NCBI GenBank assembly: GCA_018398765.1
Contig: JAHBMJ010001057.1
Location: 1 to 36,485, forward strand
DNA: 36,485 bases
Direction of reading: 5' to 3'
Source of the DNA: Chromera velia
Taxonomy: Eukaryota; Sar; Chromeraceae
Shown here: positions 1-11,677 of the stretch, one piece after another
Layout: the number at the start of each line of letters is the position of its first letter
How positions within the stretch are numbered: position 1 is the stretch's first letter
Program-made: the position numbers and the translations under genes
Notes under the pieces: generated by a model
Seen by the model: the letters and a program-made list of their open reading frames with translations, nothing else
What the model was told of the DNA's origin: nothing
Database searches by the model: none

Positions 1-252
1 AGCAACGTTTGTCAGGTTGATAGAGAGAGCCTCATGGCGGTGCCTCTCTCTAGAGAACAAGTCGTGGCTGGACGTCCCAGACACCGCCATACAGAATGTA
101 GAGAGCACCCTAATCAGGCAAAGTGTTATGCTCCATACAGCACGGATTGTATAGAGAGACTTGCGAAGCCGAAGGGGAAGCCAGGAAGGAAGAAGAAGAG
201 GTGTTGGTGTGGAAAGCTTGCCTTAAGGGAGAAATGCCACTGCCCTCAATAA
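1..252 (+). CDS. Possible 3' end of an upstream gene (Cys/Lys-rich tail)
   Basis: The frame is open from base 1 through a TAA stop at 250-252, so it may continue upstream of the window. An ATG at 34 is the first in the window, but nothing shows that it is the real start. The tail is basic and ends in a cysteine cluster (CWCGKLALREKCHC) after a Lys/Arg run, which could bind zinc or nucleic acid. AT-rich sequence follows the stop, as expected for a 3' UTR. I do not recognise the family. A decayed transposon ORF is an alternative, because basic and Cys-rich C-termini are common there. Confidence is low since only about 84 codons are visible. Confidence 0.3.
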   Translation, partial: SNVCQVDRESLMAVPLSREQVVAGRPRHRHTECREHPNQAKCYAPYSTDCIERLAKPKGKPGRKKKRCWCGKLALREKCHCPQ

Positions 253-718
253 AAAACAGGAAATCAGACTTAGAGATTAAGTTATAAACTATATTTACTA
301 TCTAGTATATTGAAAATCATAGAAAATGGCCACAAATTAATGTCCAGGGTATGCGCGTCTCCGACGCGGACAAGTTAATTCATTCATTCAGACTGAACGT
401 ATATATACACAAGGATCAGACTCATCTGACAGAGCGATACTGCGACCGAAATTACAGCTCGTCCACGTGGTTCACTGCCAGTCTTGCGATTTTGAGGAGA
501 GCAGACTTTTCAAGCTGTTTGGATAGAAATTGAGTCTCTTATTTAAGCTGGGGCAAAGGTCAGGCAAGGGAGGCTTGCATGATGATCACCGCACGGCAGC
601 CACAGTCAGTGCTCTGCAGAGCAGCGACTTGACTCGTCTTCGTTACCCTGGGAAAGAAGTGTGTTTTTCCTATTTTTCTTTTGAGTTTAAAGATTTCTTG
701 TCGCGGGAGACAGGAGAA
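253..718. other. Intergenic and presumed 5' region of the giant gene
   Basis: An AT-rich stretch (about 253-345) passes into more balanced sequence. Short ORFs here resemble nothing I know. The reading frame of exon 1 is open back to about 530, so the coding start could lie further upstream. A TGCAG at about 614-618 could be an acceptor for an unseen upstream exon. No repeat or RNA gene is visible. Confidence 0.4.
400..407 (+). promoter_or_regulatory. TATA-like run
   Basis: An eight-base alternating TA run lies about 310 bases before the first in-frame ATG of the giant gene. It is the only TATA-like element between the upstream stop and that ATG. Whether this organism uses TATA boxes is unknown, so this is only a candidate. 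Confidence 0.15.
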
Positions 719-1132
719 ATGAAGGAAAGTGGTCACCCTTCCCGTCTCCTTCAAAGCAGGGAGACGGGAACTGTGAAAATGAACCCGAGCAACCTGGCTG
801 ATCGTCGCACGGCTCGCGTTCACCTGCTTGTCGAGCACCCACAGGAGGTTGCCTCTGTAACACTCTGTCTTGAGGGGGAGCACCATGAACTGAAGAAAGA
901 AAGCTCCCACGCTTCCGGGGTGTTCTCTTTGTTCTCTTCCTACCTTCCCGTCTCCTCTGAGAGTGGCCCCACAGAAGTGATCGCAGAGTTCTTTGAGGAG
1001 GGACAGAAGAAGACGAAAGGGGGCCACGTCGAGAGGAGACAGTCAAAGAAAGTGAAGGGATATTTGGAATTGGAGACCCTCACTTTTTGGCATCTGGTTG
1101 GAGACTGCAAGGCAACGACGAGACTCGTGAAC
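719..1132 (+). other. Exon 1: beta-rich N-terminal domain
   Basis: From about residue 25 the sequence alternates hydrophobic and polar residues (VHLLVEHP, ASVTLCLEG, EVIAEFFEEG), as in a small beta-sandwich. The strand pattern recalls carbohydrate-binding (CBM20-like) or immunoglobulin-like folds, and vertebrate RNF213 carries a CBM20 near its N-terminus. No diagnostic residue is visible, so the fold is inference only. The exon ends with donor GTCAGT in phase 0. ATG 719 and ATG 779 both have A at -3. Confidence 0.35.
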
Positions 1133-4100
1133 GTCAGTCTGTCCCTGCTTGTCCCTTGACTGCACCAGCAAATCCAGATTATCGGCACAGCCTGTCCTTT
1201 CCCCGACTTCTCTGTTCGTTTCGAGACTCTCATTGGCCTGCATCTTGTCCGTTTCGTGTCTGCTCGTGTTTGCCGATATTCTCCCTCCCTCCCCCTGCCT
1301 CCCTCTTCCTCTCATAGGTTGTCGGCGAAGTCCCCCCTGAGTTGATCACTCTCCTTCGAGACAGCAGGGGGGACTCTCTAAAGGAGAAGACAGAGAGCAT
1401 CAGGCAACTTCAGAAGAGAGACGCGACTCTGAAGGGAGTCATGCAGGAGGCTCTGTGCGAGAATCTGGGGCAGATTCCGTCGTTCGACGCCGCCTTGCTC
1501 GTTCTCTTTTGGATAGGGGAGATGCACTCAAAGAAGAGAAGAAGCCTGCCTTCCGTCAGTACCTTCAATTGTGTGAAGTGGGAATCGTTGCGAACTTCTG
1601 CAGGTGTTTCTCGGCCTCTCTCTCTCCCTCAGGACCGGCCAGCCTCTCTGTTCGGGTCCTCCTCCCCCGTCTCTTGTCTGTCCTTTTCCCCCCTCTGCTC
1701 ATGCCTGCATACCATCAAAGGAAGTCCAAATGCGAAGCCCCAGTGGATCATGTGTGATTTTCTCTTGAATGTCTAACCACCAGGAGGTGCTCGGGAGTGA
1801 TTGTCCAGCCATCCTAGACTGTCGGCCTTCTTTCATCTCCTCTGCATGTCTTTGCCACAGAACGTCTTGTCTCTTCTCCCTTCTTTTTTGCCCTTCCCGT
1901 CTGTCTGGGTGCAGGACATCTTCTGTGCCACTCCGGAAGAGATCAGAAGGGCTGGTGAATTGGAATGGCCGAGTACGTCCCTTCTGGCTGCCTGCTTGAG
2001 GGGGAAAACGGGACGCTATGCCATAAAGAATGCCCTGAGGTGCATTCCCGGAACAGATGCGCAGGACGAGGATGAAGGGGACCCGACCCAGAGGGCTGTT
2101 GCAAAGGGGTTTCAGATTCTGTTGGTGCAGGAGGCCCTCAGACCATCCTCTCTTTCTTCCAACGGCACCTCCCAGACGGAGACAGACGCAGAGAGGGCGA
2201 AGAGGGGCCCTGTGTGGATGCAGGCACTGGAGGTTCTCGTTCCCTTCGTCAAGGGTGGGAGAGGGGACTTGCGGGGGGCGGAGGCAGTGAAGAAGTTGGT
2301 GTCTGATCTGGTCAGGGAGAAGGCAATAGCGGTTGAAGAGAAGGTGGAGCAAAGGACACGGGAGACCTCGACGTCATCTGCGGACACAGAGACGGTGGGT
2401 GAAGTTGGGGGCCCCCAGTCGGAGTGTCTCGCATCCCCCTCTCGTCTCCTGGCAGGTCTCTCGAAAGCTCGTCGTCTTGTCGACCTTCTCTGCACTCCAG
2501 GTTTCTCGCTGAGTTCTGAAGAGAAGGACGAAGGAGGAGAAGAGAGAGCTGGGGGTGTGCGAGTTGGGAAGAATGCAGATGAGCGTCAGCGTTCCTCTGC
2601 CTATGCGACTCGAGTGTTCAAACAGTTCGGTTTCGTTTCGAGAAAGACGGACAGAGGTGCTACAGAAGGGCAGGAAAATGGGAAGAAGGTCGCTGAAGAA
2701 GAGGACAGGGAGCTGTCGAAGGGGGGGTTGAAAGAGAAAGAGGGCAAGAAGATGGGAGACCTCGAAGCCCCAGGGATGGGGGAGAAGACGGGGAAGGAGG
2801 CTGTTTTGAAGGTGGACGGGGGTGTCTTGACGTTGGGAGACGGCTCTGAGGGGTCCAGAGAGCGCAAAGGCTCCTCTGACTCTCTGTCTTCTGTCTCTGA
2901 TAAAACAGACGACAGCACGATGGAACTTCTCCAGAATCTCCGTCAACCTCTCTTCGTCTCCCTCTTCTCCCTCGTGCTGCTTCATGAGATGGAAGCCTCA
3001 TTCGACTCATCTCCGAGAAAAAAATCCCTCCCCTCTCCTGCCCCACTCGGAGCAAGATGGACCCTCTCGTGGATCTCTGTCATAAGTTCTCTCGGCCTCA
3101 CACCTGATGAGGTGAGGGACGTTTTCAAGTGCGTTGCCTGCAAGGGCCCTTCTCGGAGCCCCTATGAGAAGCGGGCGGCTCCAGAACGTCACAGCAAGTC
3201 TGCTCCTTTCGGACTCTTCCCCGTGTCCGTTGAGAGCGTCGTCACACAAGAAGGAGAGGAGAGGGGGCAGAGGAAGGGGGAGCAGAAGACAGAGACAGTC
3301 ACATACAGACTCGAGACGTGTGACTTTCTTGTCGAAACCATTCGGAAGATTCCTCCAGAGATGCGACAGCTGCCGATGGTTCAGACGATTCTGGAAGCGA
3401 TGGGAACACGTGAGGGGTGGGGGGGGTTGTTGTCCATCTCCTTCCTTCACAATCGGTTTGTGTTTGTGTCTGTTCCATCCTACCTTCGTTTGATCCTTCA
3501 CTGCTTTCTCATTCAAGAAAATTCCCCTTTTGTCCTGTCCCCAGTCAGCATAGACCGATCTTCTCGATAATTCTGCCAACCGCTTTCTACCCAACTGAGC
3601 TCTTTAATTGGGGTCTTTGAGTGATTCTCTCTCTTTGGACTGGTTGCAGAGTCCGCGGACAAGCTTCAGCTGGCATTCACAGAGCTCCGACTCTTCCACG
3701 AAGACGAGAGAAGGCTGGCGGAGGGGAGAGAAACGGAAGATGAGAGAGAGAAAGAAAGAGCCTGCCGGAATACGAGCGCACGGGGGAATTTCGGGGAGAA
3801 GGTCGGATGTGAAGACAATGAGGAGGGAGAGGCGGCAGGGGTGACAGAGGAGGGGTCAGAGACTGAAGGAAGGGACTTGACGGAAAACGAGACCTCCTCT
3901 TCCAAAGAAGGTACCGCAGCTGAAGTGCAGAAACAGAAGAACGAGAGTCTCTCGAAAGACGAGGGGCACACGGAAGAGCAGGCTCAGTCTGATGAGGCAG
4001 GAAAGATCGCGTTTGACGGATTCCAGGCGCCCTCGAAGAAGAAAAAAGAAGATGATGCCTGTGCCCTCACCACCGCCCCCCCAACAGGCCGCCATCGCAC

Positions 4101-7100
4101 TTCCGAAAGTGACGACCGCGACCTTCCCATCGAGGGAGCTCGATGTTTTTGGCTTGCCCACACGCCCCTTTTCTCCGACTGCCCCTCTGCCCGTGCTGTG
4201 TCTGAGGGCGGCTCAGAGGGCCCCTCCCCGCCTATGGGGGAGACGGGTGCTGTCTCTGACTTTCCTTTGCCGTCTCCTGTCGAGGGTCAGTGCCCCCACT
4301 CTGAAGCGGCACGGGGAGGCGCGGATTCCGGCGAAGGGCCGGACGCACAGGAGTTCAAGGGTATGAGTTCACCCTCAGACACTTCTGCTGATCCGAAGTC
4401 AGCGGTTGGTGCTGCGATGATCACACCTGATGAGGAGGAAGAGATCGAGGCGGAGGCCCTGTTCCATCATGCCCTCAGATCTGTTGCGTCGCTTCTGCGG
4501 CTGCTCCCGAGAAGCACAAATCTATTCGAGGCTTTCTGTGATTTGCATTCAGGACTTCAGAGAGAGAGCCGGCTTCCCGTTGCACATCTGACTGCATTCC
4601 TTGCCTCTCGGTCTGAAGTTTCGTTGGCCTCAGAAGGGCTCGAGGTGGAGCTGGAAGTTGCTGAGACTCTGCTCTCTCGATGTGAACCGCAGAAGAAGTG
4701 GAGCGAAGTCCCGAGAGAGGTGAAAGAGGGTCAAACCGAGACCAGAATGCACATGAAGATCTGCAACTTTCTTTCCACAGGAAGCTTCGTCCTCTGGATC
4801 TTTGACGCTTTTCTGGAGATCTGGGGAGGGGGAGCGGAGACCGAGGGTCTGGAAGCGTCCCTCCCCAAACTGACGGACTTGGTGTGGGAGAGCCTTCGTG
4901 CTGCCTTACGGTCGCCCTCTGAAAAGGTCTTGCGGCACATCTTCAACGTCCTGTCTGATGAGATGACTGAAGACAGACTGACCAGCCGAATGGCTCACCT
5001 TGCAATCCTGGCCTCCCCTCTTCTCTCGAAAGAGAAACAGAGAGAAGTCTTCCAGCAGAACGAGGCGCAAGCAGAGCGGCTGCATCTGGGATTGTCAAGG
5101 CTGATGCGGAGCCCCTCAGCTCTCCATGCCGGTGGAGTATCAGAACTGGGAGGGGGCACGGAGAGGAGAGACAGGGACCGCCTGGACGCCCTGCAGGAAG
5201 CGCTGGACGCCAGCTGTGAAGTTCAGCCTTTTGGGGAGGGCAAGAAAAAAGGAAGCGACACGAGAGAGAGAAGTGCGGTTCGCTTCGTTTCAAGGTTGGT
5301 TCGTCTAAAAGTCTGACAGATGATCATTAGACAATCTGTTTTCGGACCATTCTATGGCCTGTTTATGGAAGCATGAGTACTCTGCGCGGCTCTCTTCTCG
5401 ATTGAATCAATGAAGTAAGTCCCTCTCCCTCTGTCTCTTTTCACGTCTCTTGCCTCCCTTCTCCGCCGCGTCTCTCTCTGCAGCCTCCAGGTGAGCGCGA
5501 TCGCCGCTCTTTTCGAAGGGGCTTGTGAGATCGCAGACTTCACATATTTGATTGGAGAGTCTCAAAAGGCCACGGGGGCGCGCTGCTGGGTGCAGTTCCT
5601 CAAGGGAGCGTGCAACGTCGCATTGCGGGTTCTCAAAGACAGGGACGACGAGTGCTCTCTGCCTGCAGCCATTTTCGGTCAGGCGGACACCGAGATAGAG
5701 AACGACACGGATGAAACGCCCGAGGCTCGGTCACAGGGACAGAAGACGACCGTGCGTGTGTTTCGCTCGATCTCGCAGAAATTCAGCGACAGTCGAGCAT
5801 GGAAGGTGGCCACCGATTTTTCAGAGAAGCTCGGTCAGAAGAAGTTTACAGTCGGTGAGGCGTCGAAGCTCTGTCGAGAGAGTGTCAGTGGGGGTGTAAG
5901 TTGGAAGCAGATTTTTCGACTCGCGCTGACGGGTGAACTTCTGAGAAGCGCCTCCCTCGCTGCTGCTGTGTCAGAAGATGATGATGACTGGGAAGACAAC
6001 GGATCCTATTCAGCATCTGCAAACGAGGCACTCACCTCATGGGATGCACTGGTACCTGCATTGGAAGCGGCGGCCAGAGAAGCCGAACAGCGGCTGTCTC
6101 TCTGGAAGTGCCTTGATGCGGACGCAGAGACTGTGTGCGAGCTCCTCGAGAGACTCGATGTGGAGGACAGGGAGGTCAGTCGGTCGGTTTGAGAGATGGG
6201 GAGGTTGAATGGAGACCCTAGTCCTCATTTTTCTGTTGGTGACCACCTCTTTCCGATCTGTGCTCAAGATGTCTTTCTGTTCGGGAATGAATACAAGCGG
6301 GACTGTGTGCGGTCCCGCCAGTCTGCTGATCTTTCCCGCGCTAGGGTGCCTCATTAGCTTATCCCCATCGAGAGGAGAGGAAAGAGAATGACGCATGTCT
6401 CCGTGCCGTGTTCGTTTGTGCATTCTCCGCATGGTCCTCTAGACGTGAAAGGAGAAGGTCTGCATGGCATTCTAATGGGCAATGCAGTCGATCGGAAGAA
6501 ATCTGACTGTGGTAGCTACACAGATATGTGCGAGATCCCCCCTGTGTCTTCGTCTGCAGGTGTGTGTGCTTGAGATCTCTGCTCTCCGTGACGCCACGAC
6601 AACCCAGAACGCGTCCCTCTGGGGCAGAGACGGCCTGCTTGACAGAGAGGTCCTTCCTTCTCGATTCAGGAACGCCCTGGAGAAGGCATTCGCAGTTGAA
6701 GACCCTGCGGGTGTGTGTGCGCAGAAGCGGTTGAAGAGAGGCATAGATCTGAGTGCTGAAAGAGGGTCGCTTATCTCTGCGGCTTGTGCAAGCAAGGCTT
6801 TTCTGAGGAGACTCAGGGCTGCTGCCGTGATGACCGCAGAACGACGACGGGGCCCTCGCCCAGTCGCGGCACGTCGTGTGATGAAAAGCCTTCCGCGTCT
6901 CGTGCGCCCTCCTGAGTCCGCACTGGAGGAATCCAACAAGAGGGCGCAGATGCAGGCATTCTTCGACGAGGAGCTTCGGCAGAAGAGAAAAGAGCCGCGG
7001 AGGGCCTCACCGTTGGACCACCAGGAACGATCTCGTCTGCTTCCAGAGGCTCTTTTCGATTCGCTTAGCGAGATCGGAAGTGACGAGCCTGGAGGGTTCG

Positions 7101-10100
7101 CGCAGAATGAAAAGTCGCCGGATGGGGAGAAAGCAGCGGAAGAGATTGAGGCTGAGGAACAAGGCGATGTTGCAGACGAAGACGCACAGCCTGAAGCTGC
7201 AGACAGAGTTGTGATGGATGCAAGGTTCAGCGCAGAGGATCTTCTTTGTTCAGTCACTGACTCTCTAAAGGAAGTGATTGACGATGTGCGGACTGTTCAC
7301 AGAAGCCTCGTGGAGGGGGGAGGGAGTGGGGCAGAACAGTGGAAGGCACTGGTGAGGCTCCTCGGGGGACGCTCGGCATTTGACTCTCAGGATCCTGCCG
7401 AGCTATGGAGGTCAGAGGCTGGCGAGGTGAATACCATTTTGGCGTATGGGGGGAGTCGTCTGAGTGAGTTGGGTGACGGTGAAATCGGAGGGACGATAGG
7501 GGTCGCACTGTGCTGTTTGAAGGTGGCGCGTTTCGTCGAGAGCGTCTCTAGAGTTTCCTTCAGGTTTTTGGACACTGTTTTGAATTGGGATCTGTTTACC
7601 CATTGTGCTTTTGAGGAGGAGTGCACTCTTCTTCGGAAGATCCTGAGGGATTTAGAGGCCCCAGAGGGGCCCCTAGGAGAAATCGAGAGACGGGAGTCGG
7701 ACAGAAATCACTCAGATCCACTACCTTCTGCACTCCTTGGAGACTCCCCTCCAGGTGTGGGGGTAAGTATGAGGGAGAGTGTGTATGACCGGACCGCAGT
7801 GGCTACCCTGGGGGAGACTTCAGAGGCTGTGGCAACAGTGCTGTGGGGCCTTTTCCACTCAGGCCACGAGGAGAAAGTCGGGGTGGCGTTTGACACCTCG
7901 ACCGTGATGAAAAGAGTCGGGAGTCTCCTGCCGTTGTGCGGGGCCCTGGAACGCAACGCTGAACATTTGCGTTCTCTGTTGCCAGACAGCAGATTGGATG
8001 AGGACCTCCGAACCCTCGAGGGGGCGGTTGAGGAGGTCAGGGGTGTGGGCGAGATTGGGACGGGGGGGGAACCACGGCGGGCAGTAGCAAATGACTAGTG
8101 ATGGATGGATAATTCCGATTATTTATCACTCGAGAGATGCGAAAAGGAAGGGTGGAATTTCTGCCCAAGCTTGCTGCTGTAGATCCACTCAAATCAATGT
8201 TGGAACGATTAGCCATTTTCTCCCACTCATTGCGGGTGTTTGTTGTTTTTCTTTTTGCCGTTTCTGGCAGTCCTGTTGTACGCATAGTTCACGGTAGTTG
8301 TCTGGAACGGGGAGTGATTCCAAATGTGTACGTGGGGAGTTGAAAGAAAATCTAGGGTCGAGATCAAAGTACTCATGCATGCTCTGGACGGGGAAAGAGC
8401 CAAACTTATTTGTTTTGTCAATCTGCAAGGCATTCTGTCTTCTGGTTGTGCATGCGTGCGTGCAGACTGGAGATGACTTCATTCGAACCGACACAGTGAG
8501 CAGCCTGACGGAGGCACAGAGGTTCCTCAGACCGCTGATCAAACACGTCAACAGCAAAATGGGGGCTCCGAGCAGGTTTGTGTCCCTCCTCGAAAATCAG
8601 GCGACAAAATATGCAGAAAACTTTAGGAAGAGCAGGGGGGCAGACGGGAAAGATCTGAAGTCGGCGACTGCGGACCTGTGTGGTCATCTGGATACGTGCG
8701 GACAGAATTGGATGGCCCTGGATCGGCTCATCTCGAGCGTCTCAAATAGATCGGTGAGGCAGCTAGGTGTCTGTCTCTTTGCTTCCTTCTCGGTTTGCAT
8801 GTTGCGTTCTTTCATGTTTGTCCTCTCTTTTCTCTTTTACATTCCTTTTCTGAATCTGAGCAACTGGAATGGAGAAATTTGTCAGAGTCCAGAGAGACAC
8901 ATTGCTTCCTCACTCTGCAGGCACCACAGGCTGCTTCCTCATTGAAGCGTCTGTTTGTTTTTTGTTGGTCTCGCCTCCTCCATGCCTTAATTCATGCAGG
9001 CCACATTGGCAGAGAGGGTGGAGAGCTTCATGCTCAAAGGGGGGGTGATGTTGTCAGCCAAGAGGGGCGACGAGCATGTGACTGCGGAGGGATACTTCCC
9101 CGACCCTATCGAGCGCGACAGGTGGGAAGTGCCTGAATGTCCTTTTTTCCTTCTTGTTCTGTTTCGCTTTGCTCAGTTGACTCACAAGCCCACTGTAAAC
9201 GACCGTGCACTTGCTGTCCTGAAATTTGTCTTCTATGAGAAATGTCCTTTTTGTTTTTCACCAATTTTGTGGCGGTCATCTTATCTGGTTTTTGAATGTA
9301 CTTTTTTGTTCGACCGTCTTTGAACCTGTGCGCAGAACGTGGGTTCTCTCCATCGACGACCTCACAGACCTCAGGTCTCGCATGTTCCTAAAGGTGGGTC
9401 TCTTGTATGTCAGTCGTGTTGGAGGCGTCGGAGTGCTCCTTGGAATTCATTCAAAAAGACAGGGGAGGGTGAGAGGGGCAGATAGACTGGCAAATGACGA
9501 ATTCGTTCATGCATGTGTCTTTTCGTCGGAACAGGCATGTCATTGCACGACAACAGGGGACTCGGAGGGAATTGAGATGGATGAAAGAGGAACAAGAGAA
9601 TTTCTGGCTGGGAAGTTCGAGATAGATCGCAAAAGGGACAATATGGGAGGGAGCAAGGAAAGGGCTGCAACTGCAACGCAAGCTGAAAGAGAGCGGGGCA
9701 GAGAGAGAGATGAAGAAAGTACAGCGAAATTCCGCCTGCCGTTCTTCGTCTACCTGTCCTTCGCTGTATGCAGCACGCTCAAGCGCCCACAAAGACCGGG
9801 GTGCCATCCACGGAGGAGGAAGAGGAGGAGGAGAAGGATCAAGCGGGTATCAACGAGAGCGCTCGAGCGGAGAGACAGAGAAATTTCATCGATCTCGTCA
9901 ATGCTCTTGTCACAGCGGCCAAAAATCTGGAAGAGTTGCGGGATGCAGGACACATCCTCATCGTCAGCGTATCTGAAGTGTATGCCAATCCGTCAGCTCT
10001 GGGCCTCTTGGGGCAGCTGAACTCCTGGCTGGAAGTGATGCTCGTCGACTGGAAGGCCAGCCTGAAGAGGGCCTGGAAAGAACACTACGAACTGACACTC

Positions 10101-11646
10101 TTTTCTGCAAGGCAGCTTTGGGTCCTCGATTCTTTTCTGGAATCAAAATTGGAGAACAAGAAAAAGGAGTGCGACAAGACAAGTGAGGAGTGGGAGTCTG
10201 TCCAAGAGACTTGCGACCTTCTACAGCTTCTCGGCGTGTCCGCAGAGACGGCAAAACGAGCGTCAGAGTCCTTCCCAGTCGAGAGCACGGAAGGCGGGAA
10301 GGACGTCGATGGTCGGCTGACACGCCTTGGACTGTTTCTTGCCTTCTGCAGGTTAGTAGAGATATGCATGAACAAGACATCTTCCCTGCCCTATCCCGGT
10401 CACTCTCACTCTGCCTCCCGCGCTCTCTACGCGTGTGTGTGTGTGTGTGTCTGTGTGCGTGTTGCACCACGAGCCAATCTGTTTCAAAAGAATCAAGTGG
10501 GTTTTCTGAAGAGAAAACGACTATCAATAGTTGAGATTCAAAATGAAACTTCAAGTCTCTCGGTCCTGTCTCTGACTGCGGTGGCAGGCGGCAACAGCCC
10601 GTGCTTTTTCTTACATTTCAACCGCACTGTGTAAGAGAGCCTGAGTCCCTCTTTATGTTCGTCCAAAATATCTCTCGCTCTTGCTCCGGACCCTTTTCTA
10701 CGTTTCTCTCATGCACATTGCAGAGTTGGTGGAACCTGTCCCCCCAGATCCCGTGTTTCTCTTCCGCCTCTCGTAACTCTTGTCCAGAAAGACGTCGTGC
10801 AGATGGTCAGTCTGTTGAGCACTGGCTTTTGTCTGTTGTTTGTTCGACTCCTCAAGCGTTTCAATTGGCAAAATGCTGGGGGGGCAGATGTTGTTTGCAC
10901 ATTTGGTCAACCGAACGCTGGAAAGGAGAAAACGGAAAGCCTGATTTTTTTTTGCAGAGGGCTTGGTGCTTCGACCCGTCTTCCTTTGATTTCTAGCCCC
11001 AGATAAGAAGTCGGTGCCCTCTGAACAGAGAGAGATGTATGTCAGTCAGTGCTTTTGCATTTGCTCTCCACTCCTCCAAGCTCCAATTTGTGCACCGGTG
11101 TTGTCTTGAATCAATTGCAGGGAAAGCCATGCGTGTTTGAGGTCGACAATGGGAGTCAGATGATCCGACTGGTCCTCTCCCTGTTCGCCAACTTCAAGAC
11201 CACCCCTGCTGACTCGAACCTCCTGTTCTGCTCTGCGGACACCTCAGCTGCAGACATCGAGGCGTTCCTCGCGCGTTGTTTCCTCAGCAGGGCCGCAGGT
11301 GGGTTGATGGGTGGGTGAGGGCTGCAGAAAGGATCTGAGCATGCATGAGGCTTTTGATGCTGAAATTCGATTGGATGCCTTTTCGCGCGATTCCCTGGGG
11401 TGTGCGACCAGAAGGGCAGAGCTAAAGGGATGAAGCTTGAAAGATCTTAGTTGTCCACAGAAGGGGTCCGGACAAAAAGAAAAGAAGCGTACTGGAAGAA
11501 GGGACGTGAGGTGTTGCCTCTGATCCTTTGGACCTGTCGCGGGAGTTTTTTGACACTCTGGCCGTTTGTGCGTGTGTGTGTGCGCGTGTCTATGCGTATG
11601 CGTGTCTTGTGTTTTTGTTTGTGTGTGTGTGTGTGTGCGTGCGCGC

Positions 11647-11677
<31 letters not shown>

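Noticed and set aside
1699-2352. Minus-strand ORF of 217 codons opposite exon 3
   Set aside because: It is the antisense shadow of a GC-rich coding exon, with no recognisable motif, and it crosses an exon/intron boundary of the well-supported + strand gene.
6472-7257. Minus-strand ORF of 261 codons opposite exon 6
   Set aside because: It is Ser/Arg/Ala-rich low-complexity sequence typical of an antisense frame; the + strand exon is continuous and phase-consistent.
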